Source: an uncultured Bacteroidales bacterium | GTDB taxonomy: Bacteria; Bacteroidota; Bacteroidia; Bacteroidales; Salinivirgaceae | Direction: 5' to 3' | NCBI GenBank assembly: GCA_937981765.1 | Contig: CALJOM010000002.1 | Span: forward strand, 337,298 to 401,297 | DNA length: 64,000 nucleotides | Part shown: positions 52,934-62,722 of the stretch, piece after piece | How the letters are laid out: every line of letters begins with the position of its first letter | Numbering within the stretch: position 1 is the stretch's first letter | Translations under genes and position numbers: made by a program | Notes under the pieces: generated by a model | What the model was told of the DNA's origin: nothing | Seen by the model: only the letters and a program-made list of their open reading frames with translations | The model's database searches: none

Positions 52934-54007
52934 TTAAAGCTTAAACTCAAAACTCAGTAAAATATGATGTTGGAGGTTCAATGCCGAATTTTCTGGTATA
53001 AAACCTTGATAATTAAGAGAAAAATTTATGTTTGTTATAGGATTATAATGAATTCCTGTTATAATTGCTTGCCCGTTTGCGTTGTAGTTCCAAACTTGTG
53101 TTTCATGTTGCTTTTTGTTTGACATCAGATTGTCGTAACGAGCAAAATATTCTAAATTTTTAATAAAAGTAACACCTCCATAAAGCGAATAACCATATAA
53201 ATCTTGATTTACAATGTTTAAATGATTTTTACGATAATTATATTCAGCCCCTACACGAAACTTGTCTTTATTTTTATAACCTGCAAAAACTGAAAAAAGT
53301 TGTTGTTCTGCAGATTTTGTCGGATTTTTTGATTTTGTGCAATAATCATAATAAATTCTAGTTTGCAGATTTTTGATAAAATTAAAATCTAAACCGGTTG
53401 CCAATTTTACATCACCATAACTATCTTGGTCATAACGAAACCCTTCGCCGTTGGTAATTGCAATATCAAAATGGATTTTTTCGTTAGGTTTTATATAAGC
53501 AATAAATCCTAAATCTGCACTCGGAATTTTATAATATCTATCCTGAAATGTTTCAGCCAAATAACGATATCCCCAAAATTTTTCTTGGGTCATATAATGA
53601 TTTTGCAAAACTGCGCCTGCCTGAATTTTAAAAATTTCTGAAGCATTCCATTCTAATGAAGCAAATTTCAAATTCATGGTATAATAAGCTCCCTCTTTTG
53701 AAGAATTTGAAACCGGTAAACTATTCCCTGCTGTATCTTCTACATTTATTTGTCCTATGGTGGTTGGGCGGCCTGCGTCTATGATAATTTTTGCTGATAA
53801 TTGCTTACTAAACTGATATTCATATCCAAAATGAGCACGACCAAACCAAAATCCGTATTTTTTTTGTACGTCTTTGGTTGCATTGTAGTCAAAATTACCA
53901 AATACCTGAATGATGGGTTTTCCCCACGGCTGAAATGTCGTATCATGCTGTGCCTTTAAGATCCATATGTTGGCTATAACAACCAAAAAAAAGATTACTC
54001 TATTCAT
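52934..54007 (-). CDS. Porin-like outer-membrane beta-barrel (second copy)
   Basis: 357 residues with a signal peptide (MNRVIFFLVVIANIWILKA) and a terminal aromatic strand (HHILLSFEFKL). The mature part is a series of amphipathic strands. It is a paralogue of the barrel at 23604-24590 and shares the same order of motifs, including the penultimate strand SLNYQGFIP. It is flanked by decayed genes: the DGC gene downstream and a CDF fragment upstream. Selectivity unknown. Confidence 0.82.
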   Translation of the reverse strand: MNRVIFFLVVIANIWILKAQHDTTFQPWGKPIIQVFGNFDYNATKDVQKKYGFWFGRAHFGYEYQFSKQLSAKIIIDAGRPTTIGQINVEDTAGNSLPVSNSSKEGAYYTMNLKFASLEWNASEIFKIQAGAVLQNHYMTQEKFWGYRYLAETFQDRYYKIPSADLGFIAYIKPNEKIHFDIAITNGEGFRYDQDSYGDVKLATGLDFNFIKNLQTRIYYDYCTKSKNPTKSAEQQLFSVFAGYKNKDKFRVGAEYNYRKNHLNIVNQDLYGYSLYGGVTFIKNLEYFARYDNLMSNKKQHETQVWNYNANGQAIITGIHYNPITNINFSLNYQGFIPENSALNLQHHILLSFEFKL

Positions 54008-54071
54008 TTAAATACTTTAAATAAAGTTACATATTTTTTATTTGAATAAGTCGCTTCATTCCGGTATTCAA

Positions 54072-54212
54072 CTATATTAAAATATGAGCAGTCATAGCAT
54101 TTTGCGAAGTACTTATTGCCCAAACATGCAGATGATGCACATCAAGAATTCCTTTCACTTCTATTTCTGAAATTACTTTTTTCAAATCAATACCTTTAGG
54201 TACTTCCCTTGA
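54072..54212 (-). pseudogene. Fragment of a cation diffusion facilitator (CzcD-like) gene
   Basis: A minus-strand frame reads REVPKGIDLKKVISEIEVKG and then ILDVHHLHVWAISTSQNAMT followed by AHILI and a stop. This is the C-terminal cytoplasmic domain junction of CDF heavy-metal exporters, including the conserved VPKGID and VHxLHVWAIS segments. No transmembrane part remains upstream, so only the tail of the gene survives. A 25-codon frame at 54186-54259 overlaps it in another frame and is noise. Confidence 0.7.
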
Positions 54213-54270
54213 AGAAAAAGAAGAGCCAATACAAATATATAAAACTTTAACTTTCTCATAACAATAAAGA

Positions 54271-54789
54271 TTAGAGTTTTACTTTCGCATTTATTTTACA
54301 GCTATAACTTTGCTCAATGAGATTCACTAAATCTTGAACTGTTGATTCCCCATCTGGCTGATCTTTAATCACAAAGATGATCTCGCCATCAAAATATTTT
54401 TTATCGACCGACAATCTGTCGATTAATACATGGAAGCGGTAATGATTCTTACTTGTCCGGTTTATAATTACTGAAAGAATTTGAAAGGGATAGACTTGAA
54501 ATTCCTTGCCATGTCGGTCTATCAGAACAACAAAATCTTTCAAAAGTTTTACCCTACGAAAAGGGTTTAGATTTATTTTAACCACCAACCAAAGTAGGGC
54601 AAAAGACAATGCAACCCATGTTAAAGAGAATAGGCTTTTTATATCATAAGATATTTGACATAGCGTTAGGGCAAGAATGTAATAAAACAGGATAAGCGAA
54701 AATAGCATTATGCCTATCCCCGTCCATAGAACGGCACTGGCATATCGATCTAACTTAAAATCAAACATGGTGATAACCTTGGCTCGCAT
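54271..54789 (-). CDS. Small membrane protein of unknown function
   Basis: 172 residues (164 from the ATG at 54768). Two hydrophobic helices (about 18-40 and 55-72) are followed by a soluble beta-rich tail (FRRVKLLKDFVVLIDRHGKE, FQVYPFQILSVIINRTSKNH and FDGEIIFVIKDQ) that resembles a PH-like membrane-adjacent domain. No signal peptide. It sits alone between decayed metal-resistance genes and the CHAT cluster. Family not recognised. Confidence 0.65.
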   Translation of the reverse strand: MRAKVITMFDFKLDRYASAVLWTGIGIMLFSLILFYYILALTLCQISYDIKSLFSLTWVALSFALLWLVVKINLNPFRRVKLLKDFVVLIDRHGKEFQVYPFQILSVIINRTSKNHYRFHVLIDRLSVDKKYFDGEIIFVIKDQPDGESTVQDLVNLIEQSYSCKINAKVKL

Positions 54790-55192
54790 TTCTAAACAGT
54801 AATAGGCTTACATAAAATGTTCCGTCTCATTCTCATTGATTTCATACCAATTTATGCTTATCTCCTAGAATGATTAAATCATACCGCTTTGCTTGTTATT
54901 GCTAGTTACAATACTTCTCTTTGTCAACGAACCCTAGCAGAGAATTACTTTAAAAAACTTCAGTTCGATAAAACTTTGAAAAGTTTAAATGTTTAGTAAA
55001 AGATAATTCAATAGTTCTACTCTTATATAGCACATCGGTAAACAATTTTTCTAATAGTTCTATCGATTATGTATATATCCTAAGGTTTAACCTTTTTTTT
55101 GCAAAAAATAAATTTTTTGTTTTTAGCTACTATACAAAAATGGTTTAGATTCATTTTTTTAAAAATTGTCTTTTAATTCAGATTTTGACACT
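54790..55192. other. AT-rich intergenic region
   Basis: About 400 bases between two minus-strand genes with no gene, hairpin or known promoter that I can support. Confidence 0.5.
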
Positions 55193-57625
55193 TTAACACC
55201 CATACATAACAAACGGTGCCCAGTAAAAGGGATGAGAGTATTTGCTTTTGATGAATTTCATTTTAATTTCTCGTAAAGCATGATCAAAGGTTAAGTTATT
55301 TTCTTTTACCAAAGTATAAAATCCCTTCATGAACTCCATGGTAGATTGGTCGGCAACTTGCCAAAGAGAAACAATTAAACCTTTTGCTCCAGCGATTAAA
55401 AAGGACTGCGTCAACCCAACAACCCCTTCCCCTCCATATATTTTACCCAAACCTGTTTCGCAAGCAGAAAGAACCATTAAATTGCAATTTAATTGCAATT
55501 TTGTTATTTCACTTGCTCTGAGATATCCATCATCATTTGATTGAGAAATATTTTTGTTAGAAAGAACCAGAGCTGATAGTTCTGGTAACTCTGATACTGC
55601 TAATCCATGAGTGGCAAAATGTATAATGTTGTATTTTTTCAACATTCCTTTTTCTGATAGCTCTTTAATTTTTTCCTCACTTGCGTTTTCTCCATTTAGT
55701 AGTTCAGCGGATGTAAAAATATTTTTAATTTGCTTCAGCTCTTCTTCGGTTCCTGGCAGGCTTTCCCATTCGCTGAATCCAAGTTGTTTGTAAAGTGCTT
55801 CCACATGGTTAGGGTTATTTTCTATAAGGTTTAAGGCATTTAAACGGAATTTTAAGAACTCGCCATCAGATTTTAAATAACTATCCAACTTTGTAGTAGA
55901 TTGATCTTTATTTACGTAATCAGGATTTCCTATGGCAAGAATCGTATGGCTTGGCTTATCGTATTTTCGTTTTGAAATTAAGTCAAAAACAGTTAGAGAT
56001 TGTACGTAACGTATGTTAAATTTTTCTACCAGATATTTCCCATTCTGATCCATAAAGGTTTCAAAAGGAATAAAAGATAAAATATCTCCAGGTACTACTA
56101 TTATTTGTTTCTTACCATTTAACTCTGCCTCAAACGGCGATATAAAAAGTTTATAAAAAGCCATACTTAAGTACCTAAATTCATCCCTTTCTCTCCCTGT
56201 ATGGTTAACTTTCATGAGTAAATAACGGTAGTAATTGATTATTTTTTCAAGATCTCCTGTTTTACCAGTAAATGGCACCATTCCTTCTTTAACCTTTGTG
56301 GGTTTAAAACCTCTTAGCTGCTGATAGTAACTCTCGATGGTTGTCCCATTTACTGTTATGATCTGTTCAGAAAAAGTTTTTGGATCGATTTCCATAGCTC
56401 TGAACAAAGATTTAGATATGCAAAAAATGGCAATTCCTATAAAATCACTGGAGTTTGCAGAAAGAGATACATTGGAGTAGGACAAAACAGTGGTATGCTC
56501 AGGAAGGTTACCACGAAAGGCATTAATATCGAAATTATGGCTTATATTTTGTTTTTCCTCTCTTTCCTTTAGCTGATCTATTAAGTATTTTGCCGACATG
56601 CTCTCAACAGTATTAAAGGCATTGACAGGTTGGTTGGTTCTCAAATAGGTTGCTGTAAGATATTGGTAAGCATAGTGCATAATTTCAAAAAAGTCCTTCC
56701 GGATATCTCCACTGGCTTTAATTCGTAACTTTTCGGTAATGTCTATGGTTTTTTTGAAATATTTAATCGCATTTTCATACTCTTTCTGTGTAAAATACAT
56801 TCTTCCTAAGTTAAAGTAGGATATTGCGGTGCCTTTTGATTCCTTGCCTTGAGGAATAATCTCAGCAGCTAATTCAAAGTACACGTTTGCCTTAGTAAAA
56901 TCTTTCTGACTAAAAGCAATTAACCCGGCCAGATTATAGGATTTAGCTAAATCGTCTTTACTGTTTCTTTTACGTTGCGATTCAATAGCATTTTCAAGGA
57001 AAACAGTTGCATTTGCATAATCTTCAATTTTATAGGAAATCTCCGCAATTAAGTAGTTAACGCCAGCTAAGTAATCATCGTCCTTGGTTTCTATTAAAAA
57101 ATGAAGAGATTGGTTTAGATATAGTAGTGCTTTGTCGAGTAAATCAAAAGAGGAGTAGTAAAAATATCCCAGATTGAATAAAAACTCTCCTTTTGCTTTT
57201 TTATCACTCACCTGGGGTAAAATTTCCTCCCCCTTTAAAAGATAACTTAGTGCTTTATCTTTATTACCAAAGGTTAAATATAAAGCAGCCAAGTTGTTGT
57301 AGGATGCAAGTAGTTCAGAAATTTGTCCTGTTTCTTTCTTTAATTCAATCGAACGGTTAAATAATTCCTCTGCTTTATCAAACTGACCTTTAAGCATATA
57401 GCATCCTCCTAGTTCGTTGAGAACACCAGAAAGAGCAATTGGCCTATTGGTTAACTCACAGATATTGGCAAGATCTGTGAAAATTTTTATAGCATTGTCT
57501 AATTCACCAAGCTTCATTGCTTTTTGGCCTTCTTCATATTTTTCCTTAAGCTCCTCAAAAGTCTGAGGGTATAAAAACAAGCTGCTAGTCAGTAGAATTA
57601 TATTGAAAAATATAAGTCTGAACAT
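55193..57625 (-). CDS. Exported TPR-CHAT protein
   Basis: 810 residues. A signal peptide (MFRLIFFNIILLTSSLFLYP) sends it out of the cytoplasm. About ten tetratricopeptide units follow (about 20-360). The C-terminal half carries a CHAT domain, a clan-CD cysteine protease fold related to caspases: catalytic His in IIHFATHGLA (about 670) and Cys in VLSACETGLGKIYGGEGVVG (about 718), then LIVSLWQVAD and HPFYWAPFVMYG. Both catalytic residues are intact. CHAT proteins in other bacteria are activated by partner proteins and cleave a target, but most are cytoplasmic; export makes this one unusual. It lies 46 bases after the TPR gene on the same strand. Confidence 0.93.
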   Translation of the reverse strand: MFRLIFFNIILLTSSLFLYPQTFEELKEKYEEGQKAMKLGELDNAIKIFTDLANICELTNRPIALSGVLNELGGCYMLKGQFDKAEELFNRSIELKKETGQISELLASYNNLAALYLTFGNKDKALSYLLKGEEILPQVSDKKAKGEFLFNLGYFYYSSFDLLDKALLYLNQSLHFLIETKDDDYLAGVNYLIAEISYKIEDYANATVFLENAIESQRKRNSKDDLAKSYNLAGLIAFSQKDFTKANVYFELAAEIIPQGKESKGTAISYFNLGRMYFTQKEYENAIKYFKKTIDITEKLRIKASGDIRKDFFEIMHYAYQYLTATYLRTNQPVNAFNTVESMSAKYLIDQLKEREEKQNISHNFDINAFRGNLPEHTTVLSYSNVSLSANSSDFIGIAIFCISKSLFRAMEIDPKTFSEQIITVNGTTIESYYQQLRGFKPTKVKEGMVPFTGKTGDLEKIINYYRYLLMKVNHTGRERDEFRYLSMAFYKLFISPFEAELNGKKQIIVVPGDILSFIPFETFMDQNGKYLVEKFNIRYVQSLTVFDLISKRKYDKPSHTILAIGNPDYVNKDQSTTKLDSYLKSDGEFLKFRLNALNLIENNPNHVEALYKQLGFSEWESLPGTEEELKQIKNIFTSAELLNGENASEEKIKELSEKGMLKKYNIIHFATHGLAVSELPELSALVLSNKNISQSNDDGYLRASEITKLQLNCNLMVLSACETGLGKIYGGEGVVGLTQSFLIAGAKGLIVSLWQVADQSTMEFMKGFYTLVKENNLTFDHALREIKMKFIKSKYSHPFYWAPFVMYGC

Positions 57626-57671
57626 AATGTTAGAACTTTTTTTATTGATTATTGATTAATAGCATTTTAAA

Positions 57672-59642
57672 TTACCACGAAACGCCATATTCATTCAAAA
57701 AATCCTGAGCTTTTTTATACCCAGCCCTTGCTGATTTGATATACAACTCTTGCGCTTTCTTTAGATTATTCAGCAAATGGTATGAATAAGCCAAATAGTA
57801 TAAATCCTCTCCCGCAAGTTTCTGATATTTTTGGTATTCCTCTATAAATTGAATAGTGGCTTTGTAATTATCATTATTAAAGTACTTCCAACCAAATTTA
57901 TAAAGGTATTCTAAAGCCTCTTGGTTTCCAGCCATAGCAGCTTTTGAGAGGTATTTAAAACAGTTATCAGAATCTCCTTTAAAATATGTAAAAATACCAG
58001 CATAGGTGTTGAATGTGTCGTCATCCGGGTATAATTCCAGAGCATACATCGTCTCTGTCAGTGCTTTATCATAATCCTTTATTGTCCAATAAAATAAAAC
58101 CAGCGCCTGTAACACTGAGAAATTTCCAGGCGCTAATTCCTTTGCACGCTCAAACTTTTCCTTTGCTTCATCCAAATTATCCTTTGATACCATTATCTCT
58201 TTACCTTTATTAAAATAATCGCTTACCACAGAACTCCAGTCAGAATCAAGAGGTATTTTTAAAGCTTTTATTTTTTCTTTTGCATCTGAATTACCTAATG
58301 CTGCAGCAATTCTATAAAAATCAATGGATTTATGATTATCACCATTAATCTCAAGACATTTTCCAATGTAGTAATAGTTTGAACCCATAGGATTTTCCCC
58401 ATTAACGATTGAGTATTTATTAGCCTGAAAGGCAAATTTTTTTGATTCTTCGCATTGTCCTTTTTCGAAGTATACCCTACTCAAAAGGGTTAAAACTTGA
58501 ATATCTTTATTATCTAACAAAAAAGCCTTATTCGCATATTCAAGGGCCTTTTCCCATTCTTTCAAATTTGCATATAAAAATCCTAAATGGTAGAGGATAA
58601 AAGTATTCCTGGGGTCTATAATAGATGCTTTTAAATTGTAATGGATTGCTTTTTGGTACTCTTTCTTTTCTGCTAATGATATAGCAGTCAGAGTAAGATA
58701 CTTTGAATTTGCTGGGTCTAACGAGATTGCCTTATCTACCATAGCTAAAGCATTATCTATGTCGCCTTGAGTTAGGTGATATAATCCGTACTCAAAATAT
58801 GCTTCTGAGGAATTCGGAAAATTACTAAGCAAGTTTGTAAATATTTGTTCTGCTTTAACCTTATCACCCTTCTCAGCAAATAAATTAGCCAAGTTTTTAT
58901 AAATTTGAATGTCGTTTGGCGAGAAGACAACTAGTTCCTGAAATAGTTGTATAGCGCTATCCCATTTTTTTTGTTTATAGTAGCATATAGCCAGATTCTT
59001 TTTATTTTCAACACTATCACCAACCCCTTTATCTATTAAAATTTTTAGATACTTCTCTGCAGAATTATAATCATTTATTTCTAGGTAACCTAGAGCAAGC
59101 ATCTCATTGCAATGAGGTGCCCATAAAAATAAGCCCTCGTTATCTCTTAAATCAAATGCTTTCTGTAGGTCTTTTAACGCTGATTTATATTGTTTTAATT
59201 CATATTTAGATGCGCCAGAATAGTACCATGGGTAGGGACTTTTAGGATTATTTTCCTGCAAATGTTTTTCTAGTATAGATATGGCCGAAGCATAATCTTC
59301 TTTGAAGTACATCATTTCTGCTACCACTTCCTTTACCTGGCTAGAACAGTCGTCAGACTTACATAATTCTAACGCCTTATCAATCATTTTTTGTGATGAA
59401 ACAAAATCATTCTTAAAGTTATATACAGAAGCTATTAAAAGATAAAATTCTGGGTCATTAGCCCTTTCAGTTAGATGAGAAGTAAGAGAAAAAAGAGCAA
59501 CATCTATTGCTCCATAGGCTATTAACTCTTGCGATGCTTGTTTTAATTCTGCTATGCTCATCTTCTTCTCTTGTGCAACGGTTTGAATGGTTATCGCAGC
59601 CCCTATCGCAATGATGGCTAATTTTTTGAAATAATGTTTCAT
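57672..59642 (-). CDS. Exported TPR protein
   Basis: 656 residues, almost entirely tetratricopeptide repeats after a signal peptide (MKHYFKKLAIIAIGAAITIQ then TVAQ). More than a dozen TPR units can be counted by the repeated A-x-Y-x-L-G/K-x(5)-A pattern (for example KALEYANKAFLLDNKDIQVL and AKEKFERAKELAPGNFSVLQ). No catalytic domain. It should be a periplasmic or surface scaffold. It lies 46 bases upstream of the TPR-CHAT gene in the same orientation, so the two are an operon and likely partners. Confidence 0.88.
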   Translation of the reverse strand: MKHYFKKLAIIAIGAAITIQTVAQEKKMSIAELKQASQELIAYGAIDVALFSLTSHLTERANDPEFYLLIASVYNFKNDFVSSQKMIDKALELCKSDDCSSQVKEVVAEMMYFKEDYASAISILEKHLQENNPKSPYPWYYSGASKYELKQYKSALKDLQKAFDLRDNEGLFLWAPHCNEMLALGYLEINDYNSAEKYLKILIDKGVGDSVENKKNLAICYYKQKKWDSAIQLFQELVVFSPNDIQIYKNLANLFAEKGDKVKAEQIFTNLLSNFPNSSEAYFEYGLYHLTQGDIDNALAMVDKAISLDPANSKYLTLTAISLAEKKEYQKAIHYNLKASIIDPRNTFILYHLGFLYANLKEWEKALEYANKAFLLDNKDIQVLTLLSRVYFEKGQCEESKKFAFQANKYSIVNGENPMGSNYYYIGKCLEINGDNHKSIDFYRIAAALGNSDAKEKIKALKIPLDSDWSSVVSDYFNKGKEIMVSKDNLDEAKEKFERAKELAPGNFSVLQALVLFYWTIKDYDKALTETMYALELYPDDDTFNTYAGIFTYFKGDSDNCFKYLSKAAMAGNQEALEYLYKFGWKYFNNDNYKATIQFIEEYQKYQKLAGEDLYYLAYSYHLLNNLKKAQELYIKSARAGYKKAQDFLNEYGVSW

Positions 59643-59848
59643 TGTTTTCTACTGTTTAGTTAATGGAATTGATACTATCAATTTATTCTGGCATTATTCT
59701 CTCACACCCTCGAACCTTTCTTATGGAAAATGTAACTGTTGTTTCAAATTCTCTTTTCTTATCATAGGTTGATACAGAATGTTTAAGAAGAAATGCCCAT
59801 GTTATACTTTTAGAAGCTAAGCCATGGTTGTTTCTTGAATCTTATTTA

Positions 59849-60761
59849 TTATTGTTTGGAGCTCATCACAAGGTTTATTGCTGCCAGTTCACCATAGGTT
59901 TCAAAAAATTTTTTCATATCTGGAGCATAGCTATTTAGCTCAATAAAATCGGAAAATAAAACAGATTTAGATTTTACTTCTGTTGGCCATTTTACCTCTT
60001 TTTTAACAGCTGCACTCCATATTATTTTAGGTTTATCTGCCGAAAAAAGATCTAATACCAACCCATTGGCTAAAGGTTGATTCTTTTCTCCAAAAGTTAA
60101 TTTTCCTTTTCTTCCTTTTAGTTCTATTATTGCTTTACTTCTGACTAGTAGTACTGCATCCACACCCAGGGCATTGGCTAGCTCTTTCATTTTCATAACT
60201 TTCTCAGTTGTTTTGTTCCTGGTAATAGAGGTTGTAACTATTTCGGCCGTTATACTTTTGAGATCGTAAGCTGATACATTATACAACCAGTTTCCCCCCC
60301 AGTATCCTTTCGATTCATCTTTTCCATCTTTAAATTCTAAACCTTTATAAAAGTCGTTTTGTAGTATTTGATCGACAGAAATAACTTCATAGCCGTATTT
60401 TTCAAACTGATTTCTGAATATTTTTGAGATGGGGTTTAAACGAATTCTCTTCTAGAAATTTTTTAGATGAATAGCCATCAGTGATTTTACCAACGTCTTC
60501 ATTTCGTAAAATGCTCATTTCAAAAGATATAATGGCTATTTTCTTAACCTTAGAAATGGCTTCCGGGTCATTTTTGGGTTTTGCAAATCCAATTTTTTTA
60601 TTTTCTTCAATAGTAGCCCATTGCTTATGAGAAAAGGTGTTCACAAATGTGGCTTTAGCCATTTTCTCTTTCCCAGGTTCAAGTGTCTGGGTGCTAGCTG
60701 TTTTGACAATCAAACAGAAACTAATTCCCATGGTTACGATAGAATAAAGAATTTTTTCCAT
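59849..60761 (-). pseudogene. Frameshifted exported protein gene (about 300 residues)
   Basis: Two minus-strand reading pieces belong together. The first (60761 to about 60425) begins with a signal peptide (MEKILYSIVTMGISFCLIVK TAS) and ends in a hydrophilic stretch; after a single frame change near 60415-60440 the text continues as IFRNQFEKYGYEVISVDQIL and then runs unbroken to 59849, including KTTEKVMKMKELANALGVDA and VLLVRSKAIIELKGRKGK. The joined protein looks like an exported lipid- or ligand-binding protein of unknown family. The shift may be a real inactivation or a sequencing error. It precedes the TPR and CHAT genes on the same strand. Confidence 0.7.
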
Positions 60762-61411
60762 AACTGATTCTGTTTTAGTGGTTACCTATTCAAAAGTTTG
60801 TATCAAAATTATTCTGTAACCAACCTTTAATGCAATTTTATGCCATGAGATATTGTCCCACTTTTTGGAAAGTGGAACAAATTAGCACCTCACGATTCTA
60901 ATCACAATTACTATCTGTCAGATATTCTGATTGTTTAAAAACGAAATGGCTGGACTCAAGGAGTACCTTTAACCCAAACCTTACAATGTATAACCAGTTT
61001 TAATGGAAAGTTATTTGATGTGTGAGAGGTGTTTAAACATAGGGCGAAAACATGCTAATTCGCTCCAGTTTGTTACGTTCAGAAGGACAATGAATAATAT
61101 AACAGGAGAGACTGGTACCCGGCAATTAGCCCAATCATTATCCGAAAGAAACAGATGTCATATTGTAAACGATAGCAAGGAATCAACAATCTTTATTTTT
61201 CAATAATGTTATTGTTTAGATTATTTAACAAGGGCGATAGGCAGCAAACCTCAGGTAAGGTGTCGGACAATTTTCAAAAGCGTATCATTTGGCGATATCC
61301 TCTTTCGGATCATTGGTTAACAAATATAAGTTTTGTAATAATAGGGATGTAACCCATCTTCTTTTGGGGTTGTTTTTTCAATTCCTTTTAAATATCAAGC
61401 CACTGACTTGT
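60762..61411. other. Gene-poor region before the IS remnant
   Basis: About 650 bases with no gene I can support. It holds an imperfect inverted repeat, TGTCCCACTTT...AAAGTGGAACA (60854-60879), that looks like the end of a mobile element, and several short frames of low coding quality (61003-61206, 61206-61352). Confidence 0.5.
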
Positions 61412-62207
61412 CTAGGCTTGCTTGGAATGATTACCGGTACTCTGAAGACAAAGTCGGTTATAGTCGTAATCAATATACTCTTTGAATCCCTTGTAAAATA
61501 CCAGCCCATCTGAAGGAAGCTTCATATAGACATAGTCATATCTGGAAGATCGCCAGTAACTTAAGCTAAAGATGCTATCAATAGCTCTGCCTTTGCCATC
61601 CATGCCTATCTTTATCTCTTCCTTTTTATAAAGTTCGATCCATACATGACAGGTAAACTGGGTTCTCTGGTTCGAGTTCGTTATCTCAAACTTCCCATAT
61701 TGCCGGATGGCCTCTTTTGTTACCTTCAGGCTGTAGGAAGCAGATATCCCCCAGCCAGTAATATAACGGCTGTAAACGTCTATTATCGTCGTCAGAACAA
61801 GAAAGCCCGGGGTATTGGAAGGTACGTTATATCAATTGAGCAAACCTGATTAGGATAATCTATCGTCAAACCTCTCAGCAAGTGGGGCCTGATATATTTT
61901 GCCTGTCCAAGTCTGATCTGATTCTTCTTAGGGATAAATCCATCCATCCCATTAACCTCAATAACCTTTGAAAACACTTATGATTAACTACTATACCCTG
62001 AGCCAAGAGAAAATCACGCACATGCAATACTCCTTTATTGGAATGATTTAGGTAATGCTCATCCATCAACCGCATAATTCTGTGTTACTCATCGGTTTCA
62101 CAGAGCGACTAATAATGAAAGCTGCCCCGACTTACGCTTACAAGATCGTATGGGCAACGGATACTTGAGGGTTCTTTACAATCAACCTTTAAGAGCCGTT
62201 CTGTCAT
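61412..62207 (-). pseudogene. Broken IS3-family OrfB transposase
   Basis: Reads, across two stops and two frameshifts, as a DDE transposase of about 265 residues: MTERLLKVDCKEPSSIRCPY, DLVSVSRGSFHY, then IMRLMDEHYLNHSNKGVLHV, QAKYIRPHLLRGLTIDYPNQ, VCSIDITYLPI, VLTTIIDVYSRYITGWGISA and HVWIELYKKEEIKIGMDGKG. The D-x-S-x-D and late Glu catalytic region is damaged. Confidence 0.82.
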
Positions 62208-62473
62208 AGTCCCAGCTTCTCTTCTAAGTTTATTAAGTAATCGCGCTCCATCTCTCCCTGTCCGATTTTGGCAAACATCTTTTCCATCTCCTTTTCATGG
62301 TCTTGAGTAATCTGAGCCTTTTCAAACAATTGCAGAACTATTTCATCAACTTCTTTCTTGCACTGCATTATCTAGTTTGGATGTATATCGTACTTTCTTG
62401 AAAGTTCAGCTAATGTCTCCCGTTCCTGTAATATTTCTATGTCCGCTTTGGCCTTAAAGGTTTCGGATGGTTT
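62204..62473 (-). pseudogene. Broken IS3-family OrfA
   Basis: Reads ETFKAKADIEILQERETLAE, LSRKYDIHPN, a stop where Gln is expected, then IMQCKKEVDEIVLQLFEKAQ and GEMERDYLINLEEKLGL before its stop. The helix-turn-helix of OrfA (LSRKYDIHPNQI) is recognisable, so one base change made the internal stop. Confidence 0.8.
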
Positions 62474-62722
62474 TTATATTTTTAGCTTTATTGTTCAATG
62501 ATCTAAAGTTAGTAAGTTCAACACTTAATCAGTGGTCAAAAAAAGGGGGGTAATATATTAAAAAAATATTACCACAGAACAAAGGGGATAAAAATTAGAG
62601 GGTCTTTTAAACCAAATTGGTTTTTAACAAAATTAATTTTTCTTTTAACTTACTTTTCAATTGTTATATTCGTTGATGGTTAAATATTCCTTGTCGATTC
62701 GATACATATTTTTATTGTTTTT
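62474..62722. other. Short gap without a gene
   Basis: About 250 bases of AT-rich sequence with no feature that I can support; it includes a GGGGGG run near 62545. Confidence 0.45.

Larger units (their letters stand above)
61412..62473 (-). mobile_element. Dead IS3-family insertion element (IS150-like)
   Basis: Both transposase reading frames can be read on the minus strand in the usual orfA-orfB order, orfA stop overlapping the orfB start (ATGA at 62204-62207), as in IS3 elements that fuse the two by programmed frameshift. Each contains stops and frameshifts, so the element cannot move. The ends are not clear; the inverted repeat near 60854 is a possible relic. It lies inside the cluster between the caspase gene and the frameshifted gene. 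Confidence 0.85.

Noticed and set aside
54186..54259. 25-residue minus-strand frame starting MRKLKFYIF
   Set aside because: It overlaps the CDF fragment in another frame and is too short and hydrophobic to judge; treated as noise.
60854..60879. TGTCCCACTTT...AAAGTGGAACA as the end of the IS element
   Set aside because: No matching copy was found on the other side of the transposase relics, so it is not used as an IS boundary.
61003..61206. 67-residue plus-strand frame
   Set aside because: No protein-like features, lies in a region of relics; I see no support for coding.
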